Positions 24,233-36,064 of a stretch of 64,000 nucleotides of DNA are shown in pieces (positions within the stretch are counted from its first letter, which is position 1; every line of letters starts with the position of its first letter). The notes under the pieces were generated by a model. It was not told where the DNA came from, searched no databases, and saw only the letters and a program-made list of their open reading frames with translations. Position numbers and translations under genes: made by a program. Location of the stretch: contig JAVTVY010006840.1 in assembly GCA_036873755.1 (NCBI GenBank), positions 1 through 64,000 of the forward strand, given 5' to 3'. This DNA comes from Hanleya hanleyi (taxonomy: Eukaryota > Mollusca > Polyplacophora > Lepidopleurida > Hanleyidae).

Positions 24233-24553
24233 AAACCACCGGAAAACTCGGTTCCGGAAGGAGGTGAAGCACGCAGTTTTAACCTGAATGAGAGGATTCT
24301 TTGTCACCCAGGAATCTTTGTGACACCCAGAAATTGCACCAAAGCCATTTCTACAACAAGACGACCAAAATCCGAGAAGATTCGCGATGCAATGCATGTC
24401 CTGGAAACCCGAGAATTCGCGAAGAAATACCCCTTGCAGAAGGCGGAGTTAACTTCAGTTGGGATGCAGCCTGCGCTTGAGTGCTCATCAGAAAGAAATA
24501 TTCCAATCGGCCTATCCAGAGTATGCCACTATTATCGCCTCTGTTGGCCTTGA
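24233..24553 (+). CDS. DUF3987-like gene, exon E (apparent 3' exon)
   Basis: Acceptor GTCCTTCAG; phase 0, matching exon D. It encodes LNERILCHPGIFVTPRNC followed by a basic region with RRPKSEKIRDAMHVLE, a helix-turn-helix-like tail often found after the DUF3987 core. The frame ends at a TGA at 24,551. The last 30 or so codons look less protein-like than the +1 frame between about 24,480 and 24,599, so a small indel or an unrecognised short intron near 24,460 is possible. No clear poly(A) signal was identified nearby. Confidence 0.5.
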   Translation, partial: KPPENSVPEGGEARSFNLNERILCHPGIFVTPRNCTKAISTTRRPKSEKIRDAMHVLETREFAKKYPLQKAELTSVGMQPALECSSERNIPIGLSRVCHYYRLCWP

Positions 24554-24599
24554 TGCATCCCAGTCACCAGATGACCGTTCTCTGGTTCATGGGCAGTAG

Positions 24600-25140
24600 G
24601 CTCTGTCTCGCTTGGGTAATATTATCTGTATATGCATGGTGAAGACATGTCACGATGATCAGTTCCCGTATAGTGAAGGGTTCGTCACTCCGAAAAAGCA
24701 TTGCTGACGCAAACACATGGCTGATATTTCCTCCAGATAGTTCGGGCAATTAATGGCTAATTAGTTAAGGGCCAGAATTGAAAAGTTGCAATATTTCGAA
24801 ATTGACTAACAGTAGAGATTTGGAACTTTTTGTATGTATTATTAAGTGTCCTCTGACTATATATGACTGCTTTTGCGTAATATTTATACGAATTTTTTTT
24901 TTGCAGTTTTGTTTTTGTCATTTTCGCCAATGGTTTGGTACACCAAATCTCAATTTTCGAGTACAAATAGCTCTCTCTATGATAAATATAAAACATTTAT
25001 AGAGTTGCAGTTAACAGTAACATTCCATTTTTTCAGGCGAAAGCCATTGCACATACTGATAGAAATGTACATGAACATAGTATAAAAATATCCATTGTTA
25101 GCAAATAACTTTCCCTGGAATGGATATACTGAAGTTCTCA
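24600..25140. other. No gene seen
   Basis: AT-rich spacer between the DUF3987-like gene and the foldback and LINE remnants. Confidence 0.5.
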
Positions 25141-25144
25141 AAAG

Positions 25145-25335
25145 ATTTCTGGGATTCTTACTGAGTGTTCAGGCCACGCGTCCGCAACTCAGTTTCAGGA
25201 ATTTTAGTCTGAAATTCAATATCTATTCACTGAATTCTGTGACAGACACCCTGAAATTTTGGAATCGGGCTAAAATCCATGAAATTGAGTTGTGGATGTG
25301 TGGCCTGAACATTCATGAGGAATCCCTGAATCGTT
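25145..25335. repeat. Foldback repeat, about 190 bp
   Basis: GAGTGTTCAGGCCACGCGTCC (25,161) pairs with the inverted GGATGTGTGGCCTGAACATTC (25,293). The arms extend through AACTCAGTTTCA / TGAAATTGAGTT. Non-coding. Confidence 0.65.
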
Positions 25336-25386
25336 TTGAGAGTGTAAACATTGTAAAGACTCATATTTAATATTGAAATCACTATC

Positions 25387-26495
25387 TTAGGATTTCACTT
25401 TACCAATTCCAATGGCTTGAAATTTTTCAGGATGTGCCTCAAAACCATTGTAAGAAAACCAGTCGAGGAGTTTGGAACAATTTTCAACTAAACTTTTTAT
25501 CAAAGTTTCCAACTCGTCAGAAGCACTGGACAAGGTGTTGTCATCTGCGTAATTATATAAATCACAATCAGTTATACAATTAAAAATATCGTTTATGAAA
25601 ATGTTAAAAAGTAAAGGTCCCAAAACTGAGCCTTGTGGTACACCCTTAAAAATACTGTCCCACAGCTAAACTTTGGGCCTATTTTTACACACTGTGACCG
25701 TTGAGATAAGTAACTGTCTAACAGGTTGACAGATTTATCAGATAAACCATAAAGTTTCAATTTCTTAAGTAGCAATTCATGGGGCATACAATCGAAGGCC
25801 TTAGAAAGGTCCATTATTATTGCCGCACAGTACTTGTTCTTATCCAACGCCATTTCCAGTCCTCAATTAGCCTCAATAGTGTTGCCTGGCAGCCATACCC
25901 TTTTCTAAAACCACCCAGATATGGGTGGAAAATACCAGTGAAATACTCGGTTAACTGACTGCTAACAACACGCTCGTAAACCTTAGAAATTGAGGACAGG
26001 ATACTGACTGGTCTATAATTTTGCTTATCAAGCGCACAATTCTTCTGATATAGTGGCTTGATTTGAGCTTGTTTGAGCCTGTTTGGAACTTCACTCGTGG
26101 AAATGGTATAATTCACCAATTTAGTCAAAGGCTGAATAAAACTTAGATCAGCAGATTTTAGGAGTTTGACTGATATACCGTCAACTCCAGTTGCCTTTTT
26201 GGCATTTAAAGATTTAACAATGGTCGAAACTTCATTTTCAGTAGTTTCCTTGAAATTGAATTGCTCTTCCAGACGAGTAATGTTCGCACATGCCTTATTA
26301 CAATCTATGTCAGAACCAATAGATTTAGCAACATTTACAAAATGATCGTTAAAAACAGTACAAACTTTCTCTTGGTTAGTGATAATGTTATCACCTTCCT
26401 GAAGAATAATGGCCGTATCAGTGCCAATACTTTTGGTAGATAAAAACGGTTTGATAGTGGGCCAAAAATCTCTCGATGTTGGTCCTGCAAACGAT
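25387..26495 (-). pseudogene. Non-LTR retrotransposon (LINE) reverse transcriptase, truncated and frameshifted
   Basis: The minus strand encodes RT-domain landmarks in order across three frames: the linker before RT (SRDFWPTIKPF), KKATGVDGIS, NYRPVSILSSISKVYERVV, GFRKGYG, IIMDLSKAFDCMPHELLLKK, GVPQGSVLGPLLF and the catalytic YADD (NYADDNTLSSASDE). The reading changes frame near 25,840 and 25,655 and stops at 25,387. There is no endonuclease domain and no 3' end. A jockey/CR1-like clade is likely from the motif style. It is a dead, 5'- and 3'-truncated copy. Confidence 0.85.
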
Positions 26496-26735
26496 ATCCA
26501 TATGTTTAAATGCATTGACGAATATTCGGATGGTCTTGATGATTCAAATGTTAAGTTTTCATTTTTGGACAAAACGCCTCATCGTCCTGTTCCCTCATCG
26601 TCCTGTTGGTCCTGTTCCGAACGATATCCATATGTTTAAATGCATTGACGAATATTCGGATGGTCTTGATGATTCAAATGTTAAGTTTTCATTTTTGGAC
26701 AAAACGCCTCATCGTCGCCATATCGAGAACGTGTT
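26490..26735. repeat. Tandem duplication, unit about 130 bp, two copies
   Basis: The segment AACGATATCCATATGTTTAA...GGACAAAACGCCTCATCGTC is present twice (about 26,490-26,585 and 26,620-26,720). Near-identity suggests a recent local duplication at the broken 5' edge of the LINE. Confidence 0.9.
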
Positions 26736-26849
26736 TTGTCGTAATTGTGACAAAGTACAAGAGATGGAACAAAACGCGTTGGATAGTCATTCATTTTTAA
26801 CGCGTTCTATGACTTGTGGCAAAATTCGAAATTTGTGACAAAACGCCAT

Positions 26850-27642
26850 GCAACAACACAGCATCAACTGTAAATATACATGAAACGAAAAGTTGAAATG
26901 ATACAAGATACAAGTTTCCCGCAAAAGAGAAGCGGTCAAAGATTTTCAGTGATTATCAGCAAGATATGACGATGTTGTTTATATAATATCGGTATCACTG
27001 AATTTATCCAAATGAATTCTTTATTCAAGGGATTTTCCAAGTCGTTTTCCAGAGTGTAATGTATCTCAGTCATACTTTGGTTGTGACTGTTTATTTGAAC
27101 ATCATGGTGGTATGAAACAAATGACGTCCAAACGGTCTCTTTCGCCCAAAGGTAAGAGGAATTAGATACAATTTACGAAACGATATCTTGCTACGATATT
27201 TCGTCAACAGTGTACGATATTTCCAATAGAATTTCAGAAACTTAGAACGGAGGCGTTTGGTGGTACTCCGATATAGCCTCGTTTGACAAGTTTCTGCAAT
27301 AATGTTCTGTGGTGTTAATTAAAATAGTCGCATTTTGTACAGCATTCAGCAAATACTACCAGACGAGATATGAATACGCTCTATGCTGGTCATTCAAGGG
27401 TATTCCTATCAAGAAATGAGAAGTTAACTATATAAAAATTGTCGTTGAGTCGACAGTAATTCTATGTATTTTTATATTTCGTAAAGGTATGATAGATCTA
27501 AATACGATTTTCATCAGTACTATCAGCAGTTTACAGTAATGATGAGGGTATATACCCTAGACAGCGTCGCTTATATTATCCAATGTTATAGGAGATCGTC
27601 TATATAACATTTGGTGAATGAGAAGCAAAGTTCATATGTCAT
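26850..27642. repeat. Copy C (partial) of an unclassified dispersed repeat family
   Basis: It shares with 30,360-30,895 and 41,830-42,220 the segments TCGTTTGACAAGTTTCTGCA, AAATACTACCAGRCGAGATA, CAGCGTCGCTTATATTATCC and GGTGAATGAGAAGCAAAGTTC in the same order. No gene was recognised in any copy. Confidence 0.75.
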
Positions 27643-28435
27643 ATGACAGTGCCCGTCCGCAGACAAAGGAACAGCTGCCTGACTATATGACAGTGCCCGT
27701 CCGCAGACAAAGGAACAGCTGCCTGACTATATGACAGTGCCCGTCCGCAGACAAAGGAACAGCTGCCTGACTATATGACGGTGCCCGTCCGCAGACAAAG
27801 GAACAGCTGCCTGACTATATGACAGTGCCCGTCCGCAGACAAAGGAACAGCTGCCTGACTATATGACAGTGCCCGTCCGCGAACAAAGGAACAGCTGCCT
27901 GACTATATGACAGTGCCCGTCCGCAGACAAAGGAACAGCTGCCTGACTATATGACAGTGCCGTCCGCAGACAAAGGAACAGCTGCCTGACTATATGACAG
28001 TGCCCGTCCGCAGACGCTGGAACAGCTGCCTGACTATATGACAGTGCCCGTCCGCAGACAAAGGAACAGCTGCGCGCACCGGCCTTTATATGACAGTGCC
28101 CGTCCGCAGACAAGGAACAGCTGCCTGACTATGACGGTACCCGTCCGCAGACAAAGACAACTGCCTGACTATATGACGGTACGTCCGCGAACAAGAGAAC
28201 AGCACCTGCCTGACTATATGACAGTGCCCGTCCGCAGACAAAGGAACAGCTGCCTGACTATATGACAGTGCCCGTCCGCAGACAAAGGAACAGCTGCCTG
28301 ACTATATGACAGTGCCCGTCCGCAGACAAAGGAACAGCTGCCTGACTATATGACAGTGCCCGTCCGCAGACAAAGGAACAGCTGCCTGACTATATGACAG
28401 TGCCCGTCCGCAGACAAAGGAACAGCTGCCTTACT
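27643..28435. repeat. Minisatellite, 44-bp unit, about 18 copies
   Basis: The unit ATGACAGTGCCCGTCCGCAG + ACAAAGGAACAGCTGCCTGA + CTAT is highly homogeneous, with a few deleted units near 28,070-28,200. It begins exactly where the dispersed family reads GTTCATATGTCAT, so it expanded within or next to that copy. Confidence 0.95.
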
Positions 28436-29380
28436 AAGGTAGAATGACTGATGTACACTACTGCTCTACAGAATTCAGAATTCACAAACACAATAACTTT
28501 CAACACGAAAACTTTAGAGCAAGAGTAGATCTGTATCAGACCGACTGAAATGAATAATATGGAATAGAGCAAAACACGCATGTATTTTGATACCCTTTTC
28601 ACACGATGGTAAACGTTTCCTTTAGTGGTCGCTGGTTCGAATCCCGCGTGGGAATCGGCCAAGTTTCAGCATTATAATCTGTACTAAACTAACACTAACG
28701 CGTGTATCATGATTTCCTTTTCACGCCGATATGTTATAAAAGTTTCACGAGAACAAAAGTCTACCTGGTCAAAAGTTTACGAGGTCAAGAGTTTGCCAGG
28801 TCGAATGTTCACGAACTCAAAGAGTTCACGACGTCAAAATTAACTAGATCAAATGTTCACCCAGTCAGATGACGTTACCGCTGCTTGCTCCTTTCGCATT
28901 TCACATATGGCACAGGAACACTATTTTTTCACTCCTACCAGTGACTTTACTTGCAGGATGTGTACGGATTAATGTTGATAAAATTGCAAACAAACATTTC
29001 TTGGCACAATAACATAATTTTGGTCCATATACACCTGATACCTTGTGGTGTATTTAATCAAAAAACTTTAGACTATACTCGTGTGAGCGGACGGAAACGT
29101 TTCGATCAAGCCATGATCAGGCGATGTTGAATCGGCCATACACGATTAACTCACGAACATTATTAAAAAAACAGTCCCAAGGTGTATTCCATGCGACGAT
29201 TATCTCACAGTAAAACATATTCTGATCGACTGTATAGATTTTAAGATTGCAAGAGATTCTTTTTATCGAGCAGCTTTTTTGGAAGATCTCTTTCGTGTGA
29301 TAGGTGAAATAGGTTTGTTGTATAAATTTTAATGTATGTACATGTGACGTTGAGATGTGGCAGAGATTAAATCAGCTGCA
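28436..29380. other. No gene; tRNA-like box B and short CAAAAGTT repeats
   Basis: 28,620-28,665 has CTGGTTCGAATCCCGCGTGG, a B-box-like stretch probably from a SINE head. 28,740-28,870 has degenerate repeats of GTCAAAAGTTTACGAGGTC. There is no supported coding frame. Confidence 0.4.
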
Positions 29381-31730
29381 TGCTGGCTGTTCTATACTAT
29401 TTTGTAAGTGCCACTAAGCCTTTGTCTAGTCGGGAGGTTATCCCTGTAGAGTCGGGAGGTTATCCCTGTAGAACCTCCCTGTAGAGACGGGAGGTTATCC
29501 CTGTAGAGTCGGCAGGTTATCCCTGTAGAGTCGGGAGGTTATCCCTAGCTAACATCTATTCACATAGTAATGTAACCATCATACGTCAGCATAGCAAAAT
29601 ATACCTCTTTGATCTCCTATGGCTCTAGCCACTGTTAATATACACAGGACTACCAGCTATTACAGGTATCGTCAGTTCCGATTACTTTCTGATGAAACTG
29701 GTCTCCAATCAACTAATGTTGAGGGTAGTATTTGCTGTATCCTTTCTCTATTTGTGACTCGGGATCCAAGTTGAGAATCTGGCCGAATGCAATATCCGTC
29801 GAGATGCCTTAAATAATTAAACACCGTAGTGTTAATTAATACAAAAAAAGACAAGTGCGCCGAGGAGCTTCTCACAAAGCCCCAAGTATGCCGAACGAAA
29901 CAGAAAATAACTTCATAAACCATCAATCAATATTACTCAATTCCCCATAGAACCTGGTATTATTGGCGTCTACCTTTCCAGAGGATGTCACACGCAAGGA
30001 AATTGCTAGCCAGGAAAATCGAAGCTTGCACTCAGATGCACAAAGAATGATTGTGTAATTTTACATTTGGACAGCGGATCCTGTTTGTTTGTACCACTGA
30101 AACCCAAGAAAAATGAATCGATTCCAGAGATGAAAATAAAGTTTACTGCATATTCGATTACTCAGAAAGATGCGTTTGTTGTAGGCTATTTGAATTACCA
30201 TTTTGATTATATGCCAATACTCTTATTTGTCATGTGTGTTAGGAACCCGTGTTGTATAATTTGTTGATCGACAATTCATGCTTCTCTATTTCACGGAGAT
30301 TTGATTGTCCGGGTACCTTTGGCAGGAAATGGTGGTTTAGTTCACTGTAAAAATGTAACAAAATGCGTTAAATCTGCATGGAACGCGTTTGGTCAAAATT
30401 GAGTGTTTATTTGAGCATCATGGAGGTATTAGACAAATGACGTTCAATACACGGTCCATGTCACTCACGGTTAAGCGGAAAATAATTTGAACGGAAGCGT
30501 TTTGATACTCGGATATAGCCTCGTTTGACAAGTTTCTGCAATAATGTTCTGTGGAGTTAATCAAAATAGCAAAAACATTTTGCTCAGCGTCAAGCAAATA
30601 CTACCAGGCGAGATATGAATACGCCCCTTGCTGGTCATTCAGGAATATTCCTATCAAGAAATGAGAAGTTAACTATATCAAAATTGTCGTTGAGTCGACA
30701 GTATTATTAAGTCCTTTTATATTTCGTAAAGGTATGATAGGTCTAAATATGATTTTCATCCGTACTATCAGCAGTTTACAGTAATGATTTGGGTATATAT
30801 CCTTCACAGCGTCGCTTATATTATCCAATGTTGTAGGAGATCGTCTATATAACATTTGGTGAATGAGAAGCAAAGTTCATATGTCATATCGGTCATGTAA
30901 GATGAAGCAACGTGAATTTATAAGATTTCCAGTGGTAGAGAAAGGGCAAGTGATCAACTTCTGTTCCATTTAACATGCCATGTCACGTTGAAACGAATTC
31001 CAATAGTGGGGAATGTTCCATCTGCTAACATGTTGAAGGCGGTATCTCATCTTACGTGAAATATATCCCGTTCAAATGCTCTTCGTTTTTGCTTAAGATA
31101 GTATAACATGAGAATATAAAAGATAAAATGTTATGATAAGTACTTCTTTCAGAAGTCTTTAGGCAGCAAATATATAAACTAAGGACTCGGAAATAGCTTC
31201 ACTTGAATTGGAATGATTGAGATGAAATAACCTTAAGAACAAAATTAACGCAGAATGGGTCGCCTAAAGTTATGTTTAAGTTATACCAGGTTTCAGCTGC
31301 GATGGAACAAAATGTTGATTTAATTTTTTGAAAGCACATTATATACGCGCATCCTTCCCGGCAGCATGTTGATCTATACCATCACATCACAATTCAGAAG
31401 TAAATTATTTTCAGAATAAACAGAACACTTCCAGTGAATGTATATGAATTGCACAAGACGGAATAAAACTTATATATCCTCATTTTCTAATTTAAATATG
31501 TACCTTTCTCACAGAGTCAATGAGCAATTCTGTGTTCAATCACATACACTTGTATGCGCTTCAAGTGATTGGAAAAATAGGACAGCGATAAATACTGCCC
31601 CTAATAAAAGGCACATTACATGAAGATCATATGCCGCCAATTACGAAAATTACCAAAATTTCGTGCTCCACACATTACGAAATCAATGTTTTTTGAAGAA
31701 AGGCACTCCTCTAAAATATTTTGTGAACCA
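29380..31730. repeat. Copy A of the unclassified dispersed repeat family
   Basis: It aligns by eye, segment after segment, with 37,150-38,148, 41,441-44,035 and part of 26,850-27,642. Shared segments include CTATACTATTYTGTAARTGC, GAATGATTGTGTAATTTTAC, GTATAATTTGTTGATCGAC, TAGTATAACATGAGAATATA and AGAGTCAATGAGCAATTCTG. No coding region was recognised. It continues past the LINE insertion into 33,430-33,690. Confidence 0.7.
29428..29552. repeat. Minisatellite, 22-bp unit, about 5-6 copies
   Basis: The unit GTCGGGAGGTTATCCCTGTA(GA) is in tandem, within copy A of the dispersed family. The matching site in copy B (37,230) has a single AGTCAGGAGGTTCTC. Confidence 0.9.
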
Positions 31731-31905
31731 GAAAAGGTTGAATAACATTTAAGAAGTCTGGCTTACATGCGGATCAAACATTGTTACAGAATATTGCTGT
31801 ATTGCAGCGTGATGTGATAGCAAAGACCAAATGAGATTATGAGGACTCTACTGTAGCCAAACTTCCAGCTAATCCAAAAGTTCGGCAACAGCAGATGCAC
31901 TATAA

Positions 31906-33430
31906 ATGGACGATATACCCATTACTGACAACAATGCTAAAACAGGTGTATTAAATGACCTTTTCATATGTGTTCTTACGGAGGAAGATGGCCGTGTTCT
32001 TACGGCGGAAAATGACCCTGTTCATAAAGTGCCACTTTATAGTAAATCTCCAGAAGAATCTCTGAGCTCAGTTAATATTAGTGTCGATCAAGTGACCAGA
32101 TAGTTATCCAGACTTACACATTATTATGTGGCATGTGACTCAGATGGGATTCATCTAAATGCGTTAAAGTATCTTCCTGCAGCGGCGGTGCCACATCAAG
32201 TATTATTTAACACACCAGTAGAGACATCTCCCATACCACAGGATTGGTGTGATGGAAATATTACCCCCTTATTTAAGGTCAACATTCATACCCGAACCGC
32301 TACAGACCTGTGACACTAACAAGTCAGTTAGTAAAGATTTTAGAGAGAATCTTGTGTGAAAATATTGTGGAGACAGGAACAATATTTTTTTGTGTCATCA
32401 GCACGGATTTCACAAACGGTGTCCCTGTTCCTTTGATTCGTTTCCCCACAAAAGATTAATAGAGAAATGAGTCATTACGAAATAAAAGGGGCTCTCCTGA
32501 AATGGATTGAAGCTTTCCTGTCCAACAGACCACAAAGAGCTATTTTAAGAAATGGTGTCTCATAATGGCGAAATATAATCAGCGGTGTGCCTCAGGACTC
32601 CATAGTAGGACCGGTGTTATTCTTGATTTATGTAAACGATATACCTGACGTGGTGCTTTCAATAGCAAAATTGTTTGACGATCATACCAAAATGTACAAG
32701 TGAATTATGTCAATCGAGGATTGCCACTCTTCCATTTGACTTGGAATACAGTTTGTGCGCTTTGTCACTACAATGGTTTTTCTTCTGGTAATGTGGTGAA
32801 GTGCGTAGTACTGAGAATCAAAGCGATTTATATACTCACTGGTTGGGAGGAGGGAGGAGAGAAAGCATTTAGAAAGTGTTGTATTCACCACTTTTAAGTG
32901 TTAAATGCAACATTTTAAGCTGTTACATCCAACACTTAAAAGTGGTGAAACAACACTTTCTAAATGCTTTCCCTCTTCCAACCTTCTAGATGTTAAATCT
33001 AACATTTGCGTTTTAAGATTGTACGACCAAGCCTTATTAGGAGAGGTTTCTCAAACCTGACCTAGGAGAAAATTGCAGTATTGTATAAGTATACTGTATG
33101 ACCAATCTTAGAATACGGGAGCGTCACCCTGAGTCCTCACCTAATGAAAGGCATTTCATTATTAGAAAAAAATCCCGACTAGATACCTTGCGTTATCCAG
33201 CGATTTTATACAATCCTTTCCTTCTCTGTCTGACCGTCGCCGACAAGCTGACCTGATTGAAACATTCAAGTTTGTGAATTGCAAGTACAAGACCTCATCA
33301 GCAGACTTATTCCAGATGAGGTCCAGTGCAAGAGACTTAAGGGGACATTCTCAGACTTTAACTAAATCATTTGCAAAGACTACATGTGTGGCAGCAGTTT
33401 TTCAGCAATAGAGTTAACATGTTTTTGGTG
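31906..33430 (+). pseudogene. Second non-LTR retrotransposon remnant, heavily decayed
   Basis: The plus strand shows RT-type segments interrupted by stops and shifts: SDGIHLNALKYL, PIPQDWCDGNITPLFK, then RYRPVTLTSQLVKILERIL (about 32,295), LKWIEAFLSNRPQRAILRNG (about 32,500), SGVPQDSIVGPVLFLIYVND (about 32,580) and a KLFDDH in place of the catalytic FADD-type motif. The C-terminal region of such LINEs (PSLSDRRRQADLIETFKFVN) is at about 33,210. A foldback element interrupts it at 32,860-32,985. It is dead: multiple stops and loss of the catalytic motif. Confidence 0.85.
32860..32985. repeat. Short foldback element inside the LINE remnant
   Basis: GAAAGCATTTAGAAAGTGTT and its inverted copy AACACTTTCTAAATGCTTTC bound a segment of about 125 bp. 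The inner halves (CACCACTTTTAAGTGTTA) also pair. Confidence 0.85.
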
Positions 33431-36060
33431 TGTTGTGTTGATTACTTCTGGATTATATTAATCACACTCTCTACATCCAGAGAATAACTTGGCCTCCCAT
33501 ATATATATATAGCATATACATATTCCAATGTATGTTCAAGTGTGCGCCCCTTTTGACAGACCTATATTTGTTCTCTTATAAATACGACTATATGCAGGAA
33601 GCATTTTCACCAAACACTATAACTATGGAATGTTCTTGTGTGTGATATTCTCTATATAGTGTTACGTCATAAGCGATAATAAAAAAAACGTAACAGAAAA
33701 CTTTTGCGAAGTCAAGGACTAACAATCAAATATTGATTTACAATACTAAAATCATATACAAATTAAATAAGGTTAATACAACAAACAAATGAGAAATATA
33801 GTCTTACTGTTCAATGCTATACCGGTGTATATTTCACAGTCCGTACTGACGCACACAAATCTCTCCACAGTCCGTGCCGACGTGCAGAAATCGCATTTCT
33901 GTAGTTTGATATTTGAACACTGCTCAATTGTGGTCCAGTTTCCGACAGTTCAATCACGTAGATTACAACACAGCCAAAAGTCAATTCACAGGATTATACC
34001 ATCCAGCAGTCCGCAGCAAAGGTAATACAGTATAATGCATCCACATAAAGCCAGTTTGAATTCCCTCCTCGATCACTGAATGTTAGCCTATTTATACTCT
34101 ATGAGAAATTCCAGACCTTTCCACAAATCAAGAAGCTACTAGAACATACAGCATCGATGATCTGACCCAGATACAATTACAATAAGCTTCAAGAAACATC
34201 GACAGTGTCTAATAGTAAACTACAATACCATGACAGCCTATATGCAGATGGCGCTGTGGACTAACTACTCGCATCATCCGGGTCTGTTGATGTATGGGCA
34301 GATCGCGCTGTGGCCCAACTACTCGCTTTATCGGGGTCTGTTCGTGTATCGGCCATTTGCAATGCTAATCGACCCTTACTTGCGATTAAATCAGTTACGA
34401 CTTCGACGTAATAAACCCCACGAACGTCCAACAATAGACAAAAATTCCATGGCAATATAGTTGACGTCGTGAATTGAAAGAAACTATTCATTTCTCAAAG
34501 TGACATTTTAATTAGATCTGTATCTAAGATTCCTCAAATGCCGACTCTATCGGAGAGATAGTGTTAGTTACTCTTTCCTGGATAGTATTGCGGTCCTTGC
34601 TCGAACGTGGACTTTCAACTGTTGTCCTTTAGACAAATGGTCAAATTTTTATTCCCACACGCCGTGTTCGTTTACACTGCATGCCTAGCTCGGTATAGAT
34701 CGTCAGACAATTAAACACTTCATTCAGTCAGTAAGTAAAACGACGTTAAACCATAGCTGTTTGTACAAACTTATGATTTTGGTGTTTCGAGTCTCAATTA
34801 ATTGACGCAAAAAGAATTCACGGTCTGAAATATAATAAAAACATTGCTCCCCCTCTCCTCCAGAGGTCGATTAAAATGTTCCTGTTACGCAATAAGAGAA
34901 TGATGACGCTTTATATTAACTCACTTGAGAGTGAGTATAGCCCTCTTTGACAGCATTGCCAATATGATCCCTGATGTACAATGTACATGTACATGTAGTG
35001 GACAATACAAATGATATGTTTATTTGGTTGATGTCTGCGATTTCGCAACCCATTGTAACTGCTGTAGCAAAATTTATTCATGAATGCTTCTCAATTATGA
35101 CGTAATGAGTCTTTGGGGTATTGGACCTAATACATCTCTTCTGCCGACTAAACATGGACATATGCCTACTACTACGAAGTGTTAGAGTACCGGTCTGGTA
35201 TACTTGTGTAACCGTAAAGATCTTCTGCATTTGTATCTAGGTCTTATAATGTAACTGTAGAGATCTTCAATATGTGTACTTATGTCTTATAATGTCTTAT
35301 ATGTTCGTATTGTATTGCTTTTAACTCTCGGGCATAAATATGCAAAAATAAATTCTACCTTCTATCTCTAATTCTTGAAGACATTTCCGGACTCGATTGG
35401 TGTTGTTCCGGATTTGACAAACAATGAAGGAGGAATATAGATTATTTAACCCTATCTGGCCTGGGCTTATTGTGTCCTGCCCAAGGCTGGGCCGGGGGGG
35501 TATTTTGCCCCACCCCCAGTATGTTTTTGACCCCATGAGCTTGGGGACTGGAACGTACCACTCTATACCGTTAACCAAGCTCTATCTATGATGACGTCAT
35601 TTTGAAAGATTTCGTCAGATTTTTCATTAGTATGATTGCAAACTCGGATATATTCGGAAATATGAACTTTACAAGCTGGTCAGATCAAAAGACCTCTACG
35701 CTAGGGTATTGATTGATCCACGCTAGGGTAATGATTGATCCACGCTAGGGTATTGATTGATCCACTGAATGTAATAAAAAACCACAAAAGTTATTTATTT
35801 AAAATTAAAAGCACAAATCTAAAATATTCCATCTGAAAATTGTTCAACATACTTAATTTCAATATCTTAGAGAAATTAAGCCCTTTTCCTTTAATAGGAA
35901 TGTATCATAGGATATAAGATACGCTATATAAAACGTCTACAAAATTAAATCATAATTTCGCAATCCGAAGGGGTAATTCAATCAGACACTTTCTGCATTC
36001 CTACATGGGAGAGTTGAACAAATTTTTACCTTTAGCAATCGTCATACTTCACGAGAATAT
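33431..36060. other. No gene; continuation of copy A and short repeats
   Basis: 33,480-33,690 matches 49,280-49,431 (ACCTATATNTGTTCTCTT, TGGAATRTTCTTGYGTGTG). 34,230-34,350 has two copies of a unit of about 67 bp (GCGCTGTGG..AACTACTCGC). 35,694-35,763 has a 22-bp unit (CACGCTAGGGTATTGATTGA) x3. 34,975-35,000 is a TGTACAATGTACATGTACAT palindrome tract. No supported coding frame. Confidence 0.5.
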
Positions 36061-36064
36061 GACT

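Noticed and set aside
27643..28435. CRISPR-like array
   Set aside because: The 44-bp units are contiguous without unique spacers, so it is a minisatellite in eukaryotic DNA.
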